DNA of 64,000 bases from Marinobacter halodurans (GCF_004327985.1 NZ_SJDL01000004.1:1-64000); one strand, 5' to 3'; shown: positions 46,094 to 56,397, numbered from the stretch's first letter. The notes: generated from the sequence alone by a model not told the origin. Numbers and translations are program-made.

Positions 46094-49000
46094 CAAGCTG
46101 TCCTTTGCTGGTGGACCGGTATGGTAATTTCAAGTGTCGTACCACGGCCGGGCGCACTGTCCATCTTCATCTGGCCGTTGAGTGACAGCACCCTCTATTG
46201 CATGCCGATCAATCCAAATGACTGGTGGTTGTTAATGGCTTCCGGGTCGAAGCCGCTGCCATTGTCCCGAATGGTAAGATGATAGTAACCGGTTACATGG
46301 TGGCACAAACGAATCCAGACCTGATCCGCTCCGGAATGCCGCCCGACATTGGACAGGGATTCCTGGACCAGCCGGAACACCACGGTGGCCCGTTCTTCAT
46401 CCAATTGAATGCCTTCCTGCAGGGTCAACTTGCAACGGATACCGCTATGACGGGTGAACTCCTGGGTGAGCCATTCCAGGGCGGATGCGATGCCGGCATT
46501 GAGCACGGCCGGTCTCAGGGAAGTTGCAATATTGCGAACTGTTTGGATGGTCCTGTCCACCAAGCGGGTCATGTCGTTCAGCTTCTCCCGTAGCGGGCTA
46601 TCTTCCCCTGGCAGTTGAGAGCAAGTCAGGCTCAGGTTCAGGCGCAACGTGGTCAGTAGCTGTCCCAGTTCCTCGTGGATTTCATGGGCGATATGTTTAC
46701 GCTCCGCTTCCAGTTCGGCTTCCCGTCGGGCGCCCAATTCCCGCAGCAGGCTTCGTGACTCACGCAGTTCATGGTCGATCTGCTTTTGGCGGGTAATGTC
46801 CTGCCCTAGCGACAGGACGCTCGTCAAATCGCCCTGCTCGTTCTTCTCCGGTACGAACATAATACGGTGCCACTCCTGGGGATTCGAGAAATAAATTTCG
46901 AGTTCCACCAGACATCCAAGGTCCACCGACTTCTCGAGTGCGGCCCGTAGCTGCGTGTGCTCAGCGTCTGTGATCCAGGGCGAGGCCGGGGTATTGATGT
47001 CGACGCCGTCGTTGAACCCGGGCCCCATCCAGGCCCGAAGCGCGGGGTTGATGTACTACAGGCGACCAGAGGCGTCGACTCGCCAGATGTAGTTGGGGGA
47101 ATTTTCCACCAGGGAGCGTAGTTGAAACTCGGTTTCTTTCAGGGGCGTGATGTCCCGCATTACCGCCAGCACCGACTTGACGTTACCTTCGGTCGTGAAT
47201 TCGGGAACGAGGCGAACATCGTGATATTGAACATGCCGTTTACCCGACACCTCCAATCGAATGACCAGATGGGCCTCTATGCCACTATTCCGCACGGTCC
47301 GGCGGGCCTCCCGATAGGCGGACCGGTCAGTGGGCACGATTCGCTGCTCAAGGACCGAGGAAGTGGCTTCGTCACCTCCACCTATTAACTCGCGCAACAC
47401 TGGATTGATATAGAAAGCGTTTCCACTCGAATCATATCGAATGACGCCGTCGGGCGAATGCTCTACCAATGCCCGGAATTCCTGTTCACGGGTATGCAGT
47501 AGTTTTTCCGCTTGCCAGCGTTCCGTGATGTCCCGGGCGATCAGTACAATGCGATGATAGCTACCGTTCGGGCAGCGTACGGGAATCATCGTGGAGTGTA
47601 AGATTCGCTTGCCGATGGGAAGGTCAAACCGGGCCTCACCCTCAACCACCTCCCCACGGGTAAGGCACTGGTGATAGTGAGCATTAATATTGGCGGCCAG
47701 TTCCGGGGTAAGTGAGGTGATCTCTTCCGTCGTTTTCCCCACCATCTGCTCCCGTGGGATGCCTACGGTCCTTTCCATGACCGGGTTGGCTTCCAGGAAA
47801 AGAAGGCGCTGATCCCCAGCGAGTTCCAGCAATGCCATGGCGTCAAGGGCATTGTCAAAAATGTCGCGATAGCGTTGTTGGCTTTCCCGAACCTGCCGTT
47901 CCGCCCGATGTCGCTCCAGGGCAATAGCGGCGAAATGACTGGCCCGCCGGGCAATCTGCTTGACGCCGGTCTCCGATGGCTGGCCGGTGGTCTTCAGGTA
48001 AATGCAAAAGGTGCCCAGTACTTCGCCGACGCCGCTGAGGATGGGGGTCGACCAGCAGGACAACAGGCCGGCATCAAGGATCACGCTCCGGCAGGCATGG
48101 AAATAGGGATGGCTGGCCGTGTCCTCGACCTGGATCGCCCGCTTCAGGGCTGCTGCCGTGCCGCACGCGCCCTGGCCCTCGCCGATTGGAACGGCACGGA
48201 TGGCATCCAGGTATCGGGACGGCAACCGGTTGGATGGGCCCGGTTCCAGGTGGGTGCCGGCATCGTTGACCAGCATGATGGAGGCCACGGTCTCGGGGCA
48301 GATCTCCTCGACACAGTTCACGATCAGTTGGAGGCTCTCCGTCGGGGGAGCTCCCCTGGCCAGACCCTCCAGAATGCCATACCTCAATGCCTCCAACTGT
48401 TGCTTTTTCGAAACGTCGAGGACAAGGGCCATCATGCAGTTCGCCCCCTCGTGCTGGACCGGGACCAAACGGATATGGACCGGAAAGCGCTCGCCATTGC
48501 GCCGGAGATGATAGGTATCCAGAACCGGTGCACTTCGATGGGTGGTCCCGGCGGCACCCAGGTCACAGGCCCCGCTGTCGAAATTCGGGTCGATATCGGT
48601 AACGGACAGCTTAAGGAGTTCTTCCCACCCATACCCCAGGGTGTCGCAGGCTACCCGGTTGGCGCCCAGAATCCTGCCGTCGGCATCAATCAGGTAGGCA
48701 GCTTCCTGGATGTGATCGATGGCCAGGCTGGCGAAGGCCGGACTCGACCTGGAAGCCGGCGGGTCCAAGGCCGCCTCCCGCTCGGGAAAACCCGTCACTT
48801 GCAGGATGGCGCCCGTGGGTTCCGCCCCATCACCGAGTGGGGCGGTAACGCACGACAGCTCGACAGTCCGCCCGTCCTTGTGTCTAAAACGAAAGCGGCG
48901 GCCGGCCACTTCCCGGTCATGGCGATCATGGATTGCAACGGGCTCCGCCGCATCCTCCATCACGAAAAGGCGTGAACAGTCCCGCAGCTCGTCGCGCCGA

Positions 49001-49104
49001 TAACCGAGCAGATGGGCGAATGCGTCATTGCAGTGGCTCAAATAATGCCCGTGCGCCAGGATGGCGCATGGCACGGGATATTGGTCGAAAATCGCTTCAA
49101 ACAT
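46093..49104 (-). pseudogene. Multi-PAS/GAF sensor histidine kinase with two in-frame amber codons
   Basis: One frame of 1004 codons from ATG 49104 to TGA 46093, interrupted only by TAG at 47058-47056 (GRL*YINPALRAW) and TAG at 46197-46195 (GMQ*RVLSLNGQ). Without them it would encode PAS domains, a GAF domain (about residues 220-375), further PAS domains, a HisKA_3 phosphoacceptor (KHIAHEIHEELGQLL) and an HATPase domain (NVGRHSG, IRDNGSGFDPE). No membrane segment is visible, so it was probably a cytoplasmic sensor. The first stop removes the kinase core; the second removes the last ATP-lid strand. It belongs with the frameshifted regulator downstream. Confidence 0.82.
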
Positions 49105-49351
49105 CGGACTGCATCGGCTCAAAGGATTAGGGAATCCATATACAGATGTGCCTGAAAGCCTTTCCCAAGACCATAATTATTGCACAGAAACTGTCCATAC
49201 TGCGGCTGCTCATTTCTGCTATCGTCAGGATCGGGGCAAGTCGTTCCCTATATTCCAGGTTTTGGAGGGCATGAATCTCTCACCGGGAGAATGGGTACCC
49301 GTTTTATGAAGGTTATTTCCGATGGAGTTGGCGTCCTTGCCAAAGGACAGG

Positions 49352-51421
49352 TCAAAGGGCGCGTACCCGGTAGTCGGCCAATACCCGCTCCGGTGTTCCA
49401 CCGCCACCGCCGACGCCCGTGAATGTCCGCAGTTGATCCTTAGCGAGCTTGCTGATGTCAACGATAAGTCCGCCCGCCGAAACCTGAGCATCGCCCTGAT
49501 CGCCACTGTTCCGGTCGGCATTGAGCCCCACCGTCAAAGCGCCTGTAATGGTGGTCGTGCCGGAGCCGGTGTCGATGTCGATGTCGTCGCCGACGATGAC
49601 GTGCCCCGCGATTGTCCAGGTGTTGGTACTGAAATCCTGGTTGGTCATGACGGCGTTGTTGGCCAGGGGAAATTTGGGCACGGCATTGCCGTCGCTATCC
49701 TCGGTCGTTACAAACTTACTGTTATTCTTATCGCTTTTGTCGCACAGCTGCCGCGGGTAGAAATCGTGGTCGCAGACAGCCGAGGGGGTCGCGAAATTGG
49801 GTGCAGTGAGGGCTCTGAGGCTCCGGCCGGCGGTGGTCAGGGTCAGGTCGCCGGTGCTGAGCAGGGTGTTGTACAGCGGGATATCGTACAGGGCCGAGGA
49901 ACTGGAATCAGATATGCCGTTCAAGGTGAACTGGGTGGCCGCCAGGTTTTTCTTGTCGGGGTCGCCCGTTCCGCCGAACAGGATGATACCCTGCGGGAGA
50001 GCAAAGAGACCGGTAAAGGTCCAGCCGTCCTTCGCATTGGCCCCTTGCGTACACCGACTTCCGCCTGACCACCAATTGCATTGCAGGAAGGCATGGCCGT
50101 CCAGGGTCCGCACATCCGTTTCCCTGAGATTGATGGTCTGGTCGATAGGGGTGCCGCCCCCCTTGCTGTCGCTGACGTTGACATTCTGGATCTTGAGCAT
50201 GGGATCGCCCGAAGTCTCGTCGAAATAGAAAATGTAGTTCGCCTGGTCGATCAGGTTATTGACGTCGAAGGCAGTGACATCGACATGGCATTCGGGAAAC
50301 CCCGCCAGTCCAGGGCTGACGTGCGGCTGCTTAACGCTTAGATTATCAATGGGGTCTTTAACAACGGAGCCGTGGCTCTCGCCGACCCGCACATGGCCGG
50401 CGATGGTGCTGGGCTGGTCAAATATGGGTAAGTGGTGAATGCTGCTGACAACAAAATCGCCGCCCCCGGTCAGTGTACCGAACTGCCGGTGGGACGGACC
50501 GCCATTACCCAGGTAGAAATCGTTGTTGACCTTGACTTCGGTGAACCTGCCACCGGGATTGACGTCGATGTTGTTCGCATGCATGAAATCCACGGTATCA
50601 ATACCGGCGCCACTGATGGAAATATTCCCATTAGCCTTGATGGCCTGATAGCTGCCCCCACCACCATTAATGCTGATGTTTTTCCCCCATATGGAAATAT
50701 CGTTCACATCCTGGCCCTCGACGGTGATATCCCCGCCGGAAGAGTACAGGTGGCCGTGATCGGTAATACCGCCGCCACTAATGATGACATCCCCCGTCGC
50801 GCAGCCGGAAATGTCCGAGGTGGCCGCGGACTGCATGATGATGTCGCCGTTGACGGCGATATTACGGTAGTCGCTGTTACCGGCGACGCTCAGGCCACCA
50901 CCACCGATGTTCAGGTCGCCATTAAAAACCAGGGGGGTTTTGATGACTTGCGGGGTAGGCGGATTGTTCTGGGTAATCCGGTAAACCACCTGCAGGGGGG
51001 TGTTGCTGTCGGCGCTACTCCCCGTGACGTCGAAGCAGGCAACCGTGTTGTTGCCGCTGGTACTGGAACAACCGCTCTGGTAATTCGCCACCGCGATATT
51101 CGTGCTGCTGCCGACCTTACTGAACTTCAGGTTGCCGAGGCCGTTCAGGAACGCGTCCAGGCTGGTATCCGGATCCTTGTTCAGGTTGTTGTTCAGGTAG
51201 GTGGTCAACGCCTGAACACCGGCCCAGGCATAGATCTCGGACTGGGTCTGGGCGTGCACCGTCATCTGGCTCTTTTGGGAGCCACGCACATAGGACATGG
51301 TCCCCATGGCAACCACCGTGGCCGACAGGCCAGTCAGCAGCACCAGCAGCAGGGCGGCAATGCCACGTTGGCGGTGAAGGCCATGCCCTGGAATAACGAC
51401 GGTTCTTTTCCACTTGGCCAT
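49352..51421 (-). CDS. pilX: PilX-like pilus assembly protein with large beta-rich extension
   Basis: A 689-residue protein. The N-terminus is PilX-like: a short basic leader, QRGIAALLLVLLTGLSATVV (about residues 18-37, prepilin-type hydrophobic helix without the E5 glutamate) and AQTQSEIYAWAGVQALTTYL. PilX proteins are usually near 200 residues; here about 500 more follow. They are dominated by short Gly/Asn/Asp strands such as NGDLNIGGGGLSV, GDVIISGGG, NISINGGGG and NGNISISGAG (about residues 165-290), suggesting a beta-solenoid, then Cys-containing domains. It is the last gene of the minor pilin operon, and no pilY1 follows. ATG 51421 has GGAG upstream. Confidence 0.75.
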   Translation of the reverse strand: MAKWKRTVVIPGHGLHRQRGIAALLLVLLTGLSATVVAMGTMSYVRGSQKSQMTVHAQTQSEIYAWAGVQALTTYLNNNLNKDPDTSLDAFLNGLGNLKFSKVGSSTNIAVANYQSGCSSTSGNNTVACFDVTGSSADSNTPLQVVYRITQNNPPTPQVIKTPLVFNGDLNIGGGGLSVAGNSDYRNIAVNGDIIMQSAATSDISGCATGDVIISGGGITDHGHLYSSGGDITVEGQDVNDISIWGKNISINGGGGSYQAIKANGNISISGAGIDTVDFMHANNIDVNPGGRFTEVKVNNDFYLGNGGPSHRQFGTLTGGGDFVVSSIHHLPIFDQPSTIAGHVRVGESHGSVVKDPIDNLSVKQPHVSPGLAGFPECHVDVTAFDVNNLIDQANYIFYFDETSGDPMLKIQNVNVSDSKGGGTPIDQTINLRETDVRTLDGHAFLQCNWWSGGSRCTQGANAKDGWTFTGLFALPQGIILFGGTGDPDKKNLAATQFTLNGISDSSSSALYDIPLYNTLLSTGDLTLTTAGRSLRALTAPNFATPSAVCDHDFYPRQLCDKSDKNNSKFVTTEDSDGNAVPKFPLANNAVMTNQDFSTNTWTIAGHVIVGDDIDIDTGSGTTTITGALTVGLNADRNSGDQGDAQVSAGGLIVDISKLAKDQLRTFTGVGGGGGTPERVLADYRVRAL

Positions 51422-51450
51422 AGAATTCTCCGGGTATGACATTGCTCGAG

Positions 51451-52152
51451 TTAGAAGTTGATCAGGCAGGTGGTGGATACCTGGGCCGCTCCAGCGGCGT
51501 ATCCGTTTGCAGCCAGGGTGACGGTGAATCTGCCAGTATTGACGGGCGCGGTGGCCAGGCCCGGCGGCTGGCAGTCGCTGCGGGCCACTGTAACCCCGAC
51601 CCGCCCACTATTCGCCAGATTGGCTGAATCGACCTGTGGCGGGGCAATCAGTGTCGTGCCGATTTGCCAGTTATTGTTGCTGCCGGTCAGCGGCGTTGCG
51701 CTGCCGGTGGAGGTCAGGGTGAACAACCCGCCCGTAGCCGGCGCGTACAACCCTTCCAGGGTGCCGTCGCTGCGCCACAGCAGGGCCCAGCCGGTTCCCG
51801 CTTCCACGGCTGCTCCCAGGCTGGCACCGGCAACAGGTTTACCGCCAAGAGCGCCGCCTTTCTTGTCCAGGGCGGCCTTCAAGATCAGACGCAGGTCCGG
51901 GCCATAGCCGGGACTGGAGGCATTGGCGGCGGCGGAAAAGCCGGCGCCCTGGAGCAGTTTGTGCGCTGTCAATAGGCCGAGTTGAACATCCCCATCCAGG
52001 CTGGCTCCCACCTTGACTTCAACACTGTTCCGGGTAATGCCCTGAAACAGGGACAGGATGGAAATGATAGCCACCAGAGAAATCAACAGGGTGACCATCA
52101 GTTCCACCAGGGAGAACCCTTGTTGCTGGGCGGTGCGCGCGCTCACTCTCAT
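51451..52152 (-). CDS. pilW: Type IV pilus minor pilin PilW-like
   Basis: A 233-residue prepilin-like protein. The leader ends QQG and is followed by FSLVELMVTLLISLVAIISI, the class III signal cleaved and methylated by PilD. The C-terminal domain has a cysteine pair (SDCQPPG and STTCLINF) like other minor pilins. Its ATG overlaps the pilV stop (ATGA). With pilV, fimT, pilE and the PilX-like protein it should form the priming complex at the pilus tip. Confidence 0.83.
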   Translation of the reverse strand: MRVSARTAQQQGFSLVELMVTLLISLVAIISILSLFQGITRNSVEVKVGASLDGDVQLGLLTAHKLLQGAGFSAAANASSPGYGPDLRLILKAALDKKGGALGGKPVAGASLGAAVEAGTGWALLWRSDGTLEGLYAPATGGLFTLTSTGSATPLTGSNNNWQIGTTLIAPPQVDSANLANSGRVGVTVARSDCQPPGLATAPVNTGRFTVTLAANGYAAGAAQVSTTCLINF

Positions 52153-52589
52153 GGTTTCATCACTACCTGTCCGCCGAAGAGATCCCGGCTGGTGTCGTCG
52201 TTGTTTGTGGCTATTTGGGGGATAGGAACATTGACATTGTCAGCTGCGAATCCCTCGGCGTCCGATGTGATCTGGATCGCCGTATCCTGGCTGTTGCATT
52301 GGGCGGACACCGTGATCCCGGTATCCGTGCCGACCGGCAGCCTGGAATTGACGGTACCGGCGCCATTGCACCGCCCGCTCATGATCTGGTTGCGCATTTG
52401 GCCGACCGTTAAGCCGAGGACATTCATGTCTTTCTGCGCCACCGCCGATCGGCCCATGAGATAGGCCATACCCAACCCGATGATGGCGGTGAGCAGCAAA
52501 GTCACCAACGCCTCGATCAGGCCTATACCCTGTTGCCGTTGGGGAGCGTACGCCATCCAGGAGTGCTTATTGCAAGGTGCCACTTTCAC
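52149..52589 (-). CDS. pilV: Type IV pilus minor pilin PilV-like
   Basis: A 146-residue minor pilin. The leader ends RQQG, with processing before IGLIEALVTLLLTAIIGLGM; the LIEAL variant of the prepilin motif is typical of PilV. It overlaps the upstream fimT gene by 23 bases. The GTG at 52589 is preceded by AAAGGAGG with good spacing and is therefore preferred to the ATG at 52556, which has no ribosome site. Two cysteines in the C-terminal part can form the usual disulfide. Confidence 0.8.
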   Translation of the reverse strand: MKVAPCNKHSWMAYAPQRQQGIGLIEALVTLLLTAIIGLGMAYLMGRSAVAQKDMNVLGLTVGQMRNQIMSGRCNGAGTVNSRLPVGTDTGITVSAQCNSQDTAIQITSDAEGFAADNVNVPIPQIATNNDDTSRDLFGGQVVMKP

Positions 52590-53031
52590 TGGGGCCTCCT
52601 TTAATGGTTAGCGTGTAGTTCAGACATCCGAGATCCGTCGGCAGGCCGTTGGCGGTCAGGTCCACGGTGTTGGGAACCGCACAACTTGCCGCGTCACCCA
52701 GGGTGACCGTGGTATCCGCTTCCACCTGGCCGGACCACAGGGTGACAACCTTGGTGCCGTCATCCGGGTCCGGATGGCCGACCGATAGGCTGGTGCCATT
52801 TACTCTCAGGGTGGCGGCGACCGCCTTACCGCTGACGTTGGCCGTATTCCGCAGGGCCAGGACGCGCGCCGTGGCATAGCCTTCCATGAGCACATCGTGG
52901 GCATGATTCAGGTGAGTGTTCCTTACCCAGCCCCCTCCCAGGGGAACCGTAAGCAACGCGAGGATCATGAGGATGGTCATCACGACCATCAGTTCGATCA
53001 GCGACAACCCCCGCTCACGGCGCCTTACCAT
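52567..53031 (-). CDS. fimT: GspH/FimT family pseudopilin
   Basis: A 154-residue prepilin-like protein. The cleavage site RERG precedes [20 protein letters not shown], and the C-terminal domain is of the GspH/FimT type (residues about 40-154, with the [19 protein letters not shown] strand near the end). FimT relatives act in pilus priming, and some bind DNA during uptake. ATG 53031 overlaps the stop of the pilE-like gene, so the genes are coupled. Confidence 0.83.
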   Translation of the reverse strand: MVRRRERGLSLIELMVVMTILMILALLTVPLGGGWVRNTHLNHAHDVLMEGYATARVLALRNTANVSGKAVAATLRVNGTSLSVGHPDPDDGTKVVTLWSGQVEADTTVTLGDAASCAVPNTVDLTANGLPTDLGCLNYTLTIKGGPSESGTLQ

Positions 53032-53558
53032 GATGTCAGACCGCCACAACCGGAACCGTTATTGGACGTACGCACATTGGCATTGCTCAAGGTGAGCACG
53101 CAGTCCTTGTTGACGGTGCCTCCCCGGCCGGTTACGGTGAGCTTGTAGATTCGCCCCTTATCCTTGCCGGTTTTCAGTACGCTCAACGTATAGGTGAAAT
53201 TGTCCGCTTCGGCGGGTTGCCACAAGGAGTTGGCTGGCAGGTCCGATTTGCTGTCCACACCGTTCACATAGCGAATGGTGTCGCTTGTCGATGTTGTGGG
53301 GAGGTTCACACCGTCAGGTAACCCGGTAGCGTCGTCGTAGGGGTAGCGAAGCTGGCGCTGGTAGATGTTTTCCATAACCAGGCCCAGCGCCACCAAATCA
53401 CCGGCGGCGGCTTTGGCATGACTGCTCTTGACGTAATTCTGATAGCTCGGAATGGCGATGCTCGCGAGAATCGCGACAATCACCACAACGATCATAAGCT
53501 CTATAAGGGTAAAGCCCCGCGCAGCTCGTCGGCTGTGCAGGGAAAACATAGTCGGCAC
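53025..53558 (-). CDS. pilE: Type IV pilin PilE-like
   Basis: A 177-residue prepilin, the first gene of the minor pilin operon. The cleavage site [23 protein letters not shown] is canonical, with E5 present. The C-terminal half has a cysteine pair (NKDCVLTL and [10 protein letters not shown]) and fits the PilE group encoded with minor pilins rather than the major PilA. The GTG at 53558 has AAGGAG 6 bases upstream; the ATG at 53549 gives a 3-residue shorter leader and is the alternative. A 713-base gene-poor stretch precedes it. Confidence 0.85.
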   Translation of the reverse strand: MPTMFSLHSRRAARGFTLIELMIVVVIVAILASIAIPSYQNYVKSSHAKAAAGDLVALGLVMENIYQRQLRYPYDDATGLPDGVNLPTTSTSDTIRYVNGVDSKSDLPANSLWQPAEADNFTYTLSVLKTGKDKGRIYKLTVTGRGGTVNKDCVLTLSNANVRTSNNGSGCGGLTSW

Positions 53559-53826
53559 ATCAGGCTCCTTTCGATCACCTAGCTCGACGTTGGTTTTGGC
53601 AGCCGGAATCGGCAAAAACCATAAAGCGGCATGGTGTGTGAGAAGCCATCACCTGGATAGTCGGGAATTTCTTTTTTTATACAGGATTTGAATGACGCGT
53701 CGTCAGAAAATACTGACCCGCCAATCTGAAACTTTGTGGCCGAACATGATTTTTCGGGTTGCCAAGTGCCACCAACTATCTGCAGATAGCTGGTATTCAG
53801 TCCGCACCGCAAGAGGGTCGCTGTCA

Positions 53827-53932
53827 GGTAACCGGCATATCGTCGGATTCCGTTGATCCGTCCGACGATGCCAGGCTCGCGGGGAACCAGCCAATACAAG
53901 CCGGAAATGCCGCCCATGCCCATAGGTCCAAA
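53827..53932. repeat. 106-bp intergenic repeat, copy 1
   Basis: This segment matches 56398-56503 at about 87 of 106 positions without gaps, in the same orientation, and includes the identical stretch AACCAGCCAATACAAGCCGG. It lies in the 713-base interval between the pilE-like gene and the pectate lyase gene. That interval otherwise shows one low-quality open frame (53579-54091, minus strand) that partly consists of this repeat; I do not call it a gene. The nature of the repeat is unknown. Confidence 0.65.
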
Positions 53933-54223
53933 GAGGCCCGGCGAGTTTACCAGGACTCTTCTCCGGTCCAGGCTGACACCACACAGAACCGAGCGAATCC
54001 TGTCACCCCGGAACCCTTTGAGGTGTTTGCGGGCGAGACATCGAGACTTCCCGACCCGGCACTGCGATGGTTCGGCCCGCACGCCCTCCATTCGGAAGGC
54101 CGCTGCACCCGGGCATTATACTTAACCGAAAGCTACGCCGCTGCAGGACCTGCCAAGGGACGAAGAAGGCAAGACCTTGAGGGATCAGGGGTTAATCTGA
54201 TTGAGGACGATAACGTTTAGGTA

Positions 54224-54250
54224 CCGGGCACCCTCTCCTTGGTTGCCCGG
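54224..54250 (-). terminator. Hairpin after the pectate lyase gene
   Basis: CCGGGCA (54224-54230) pairs with TGCCCGG (54244-54250), about 20 bases beyond the pectate lyase stop on the minus strand. There is no run of T residues, so it is a moderate candidate for the transcript end. Confidence 0.45.
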
Positions 54251-54271
54251 CACTACTCACAGGTTTTTCAA

Positions 54272-55933
54272 TTACTGGGGGCCGGTACCTTCCAGCACTA
54301 TATCAAACGCTGCGTCTTTTGCCTTTTGCAGTTTATAAATATAAGGCACGCTCCAGTTCAGTGGCCCAGTATCATCCCGGGCACTAATGCGGTTGTTTTC
54401 AGGAACCGGATTGCCATTGAAATCATCGACATAGATGTTGGTGGCTTTGCCTGAGTCTATACGAGTGGTGCTGTCCTTCGTTACCAGCCAATGAGGGTTG
54501 TGGGTATCCGCAAAGTAATTGCCTTCACTCTTTACCTGGGAACCGTGGACCACGGCAATGGCATGACCCGTGATTCCTTTCCACAGGTTGTTGAAGATAT
54601 GCGCGCGGGAATTTTCGCTTATTTTGGGGTTGCGTCCGTTGCTATAGCGCCAGTAATTGTGGTGAAAGGTAACCTCGGAATTTTGAGCGAAGCCGACATA
54701 GGGGTCCCTGCCTCCGCAGTAATGAGGATTTAGTCCTTCGAAACGGTTCCAGCTCAAGGTTACATTCTTGCTGTTGTATATGTCCGTATGGCCATCACTG
54801 ATCATGCTGGTTTCGACGTGATCAACCCAGACGTTTTTGGTGTCTATCATCGAAATGGCATCATAGCCCTCGATCACGTGGGGGTTGACATTCTCAATGG
54901 CCAGGTTGCGGATAATAACGTTTTCTATATGTCTCAGGTCGAGGGTGACCCCTTCCAGTTTGGAATTGGCCCCCAGACCCACCAGCGTTTTATTTGACCC
55001 GACTCTGATTATTCGATTATCAAGTGTTGTTTTTTGCTTGTCCTTGAACATCCGAGCTTTCGGGTTGTTTCTCGAGTGGCCGGCAAAAAGCGAGGCACAG
55101 GTATTGCTGCCCGGAATCCAGAGAATCTCTTTATCAGGATTTGTTTCCCCATTTGCGTTACCGCAGGTAAATCGGCATGCATATACCGTTCGCGGCGGGG
55201 CGTGACAGTCAAGGGTTTTATCCGGCACCTGAATAACCTTCGGGCCCTTGGAGCTCAAGGCAGTTGCCAACTTGTCGCAAGTGTCTGCCAGTTCTGGAGA
55301 GGCGTTACCTCCTCCCGTAGTGCCCTCGGCAAAGCCTATGGGGCCACTCTCGCCGCCCTTGTCGCCGCCGCAACTGCCGTTAACGGGATTGAAATACCAG
55401 CTTTGGAGGGAGGCCTTGCCGTCTGGCAGAGCACCTCGCTGGTACACTTTTGCTCCATTGACGTCCTGGGCCACGGTAACCAGCTTTCCGGACCGACGTG
55501 ACTGGATCTTGATGCTGCCGTTGTCGGCCTGGATGAATTTCCACTGCTGGTTGTCGCCTCCCCAGTAGTCCCATTGCAGGATCCGCGCACCATCATCGGT
55601 TGACCGCCCAGCCACATCCAGGGACTTCCTAGCGTCGCCGTTAGTAGGGTGGATGACCCAGTAACCGTTGCCAATGCTGGAAACCTTGAACTGCTGGTTT
55701 GTCCTGCCATTTTTTTGCCATAGATTAATAATGGCCCCGTTTTCCCTGGAGTCGTTCGCAACATCCATATATCGACCGGTAGACTCGTTGACAATGTTAT
55801 AGACATTATCGTTGGTCGGCATTTCGGTACAGTTGTTCGCCTGGGCCAGGCCCGAGAGGAGCAAGCCTGCCGCGGTGGCAAGTAATCGTGCGCGATGGGC
55901 AAGACTGGTTTTCCTTGCGGCTGTTATTCTCAT
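54272..55933 (-). CDS. Secreted pectate lyase (PL1) with ricin-type lectin domain
   Basis: A 553-residue secreted enzyme. The signal peptide covers residues 1-32 (cleavage near GLAQA). A ricin-type beta-trefoil follows (about 38-190) with three QxW-type repeats (NQQFKV, NQQWKF, QSWYF). The PL1 pectate lyase domain fills about 215-553: NKTLVGLGANSKLEG, NVWVDHVETS, DGHTDIYNSKNVTLSWNRFE, and VTFHHNYWRYSNGRNPKI, where the arginine is the catalytic base position. Family enzymes cleave polygalacturonate by beta-elimination with Ca2+. The neighbouring PL4 and alginate-lyase-like genes are on the same strand but separated by long gaps, so each probably has its own promoter. Confidence 0.9.
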   Translation of the reverse strand: MRITAARKTSLAHRARLLATAAGLLLSGLAQANNCTEMPTNDNVYNIVNESTGRYMDVANDSRENGAIINLWQKNGRTNQQFKVSSIGNGYWVIHPTNGDARKSLDVAGRSTDDGARILQWDYWGGDNQQWKFIQADNGSIKIQSRRSGKLVTVAQDVNGAKVYQRGALPDGKASLQSWYFNPVNGSCGGDKGGESGPIGFAEGTTGGGNASPELADTCDKLATALSSKGPKVIQVPDKTLDCHAPPRTVYACRFTCGNANGETNPDKEILWIPGSNTCASLFAGHSRNNPKARMFKDKQKTTLDNRIIRVGSNKTLVGLGANSKLEGVTLDLRHIENVIIRNLAIENVNPHVIEGYDAISMIDTKNVWVDHVETSMISDGHTDIYNSKNVTLSWNRFEGLNPHYCGGRDPYVGFAQNSEVTFHHNYWRYSNGRNPKISENSRAHIFNNLWKGITGHAIAVVHGSQVKSEGNYFADTHNPHWLVTKDSTTRIDSGKATNIYVDDFNGNPVPENNRISARDDTGPLNWSVPYIYKLQKAKDAAFDIVLEGTGPQ

Positions 55934-56032
55934 TTTATTGAGCCTCTTTTTTGATAGTTTCCGAGTTGTCTGTTCGTTATCTGTCCTGTTTCCAGCCGCA
56001 CCAGCCTAGCATCGAAGAAGTCGGCGCTTGAC

Positions 56033-56300
56033 CAGTGCCCCGTCTGGTTAATTCACTGACCTACTGCGTACCGCTGACGTCTCTGGTCAAGGCGCCAGCC
56101 CGCCGGTGTGGTGGTTCCACATCAAGGGTTGGCAACGCAGGTCCAGAGGCGTCAGCGGTGCGCCCTTCGGGAGCGCCTGAACACTTTGATAGCGGTGTTG
56201 CGGCAGCTCGATTTGGAACCACCAAACCTTCGCTACCGCGCCTTGCTCTCAAAGCGTTCAGGCGCTCAGTAGATCATCGAATTAACCAGACGGGACACTA
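56033..56300. mobile_element. Palindromic MITE-like element
   Basis: A 268-base non-coding element bounded by 21-base inverted repeats (56034-56054 and 56279-56299, matching at 20 of 21 positions; core GTCTGGTTAATTC). Further inward it keeps nested complementary blocks: CTGACGTCTCTGG with CCAGAGGCGTCAG, GGTGGTTCCA with TGGAACCACC, and GCGCCTGAACACTTTGA with TCAAAGCGTTCAGGCGC. The right end reads GGGACACTA, identical to the last nine bases of the IS630-family end at 118-126, so a related transposase could mobilise it. It lies between the PL1 and PL4 genes. Confidence 0.7.
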
Positions 56301-56397
56301 GACCATAGGCTGTCAGAAAGAGTGCACTAGGCTGTCGGGAAATTCCCAATTCAACGCTAAAAGTATGTAGTCGGCTCTGCAAAAGCGACGCTATTAA

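Noticed and set aside
46093-49104. Genetic-code change or amber suppression to explain the in-frame TAG codons
   Set aside because: Other genes here, such as ansA, end naturally at TAG, and the adjacent partner gene has an unrelated frameshift. Decay is the simpler explanation.
53579-54091. 170-codon frame on the minus strand upstream of the pilin operon
   Set aside because: Part of it is the 106-bp repeat, whose second copy does not keep the frame; there is no ribosome site or recognisable domain.
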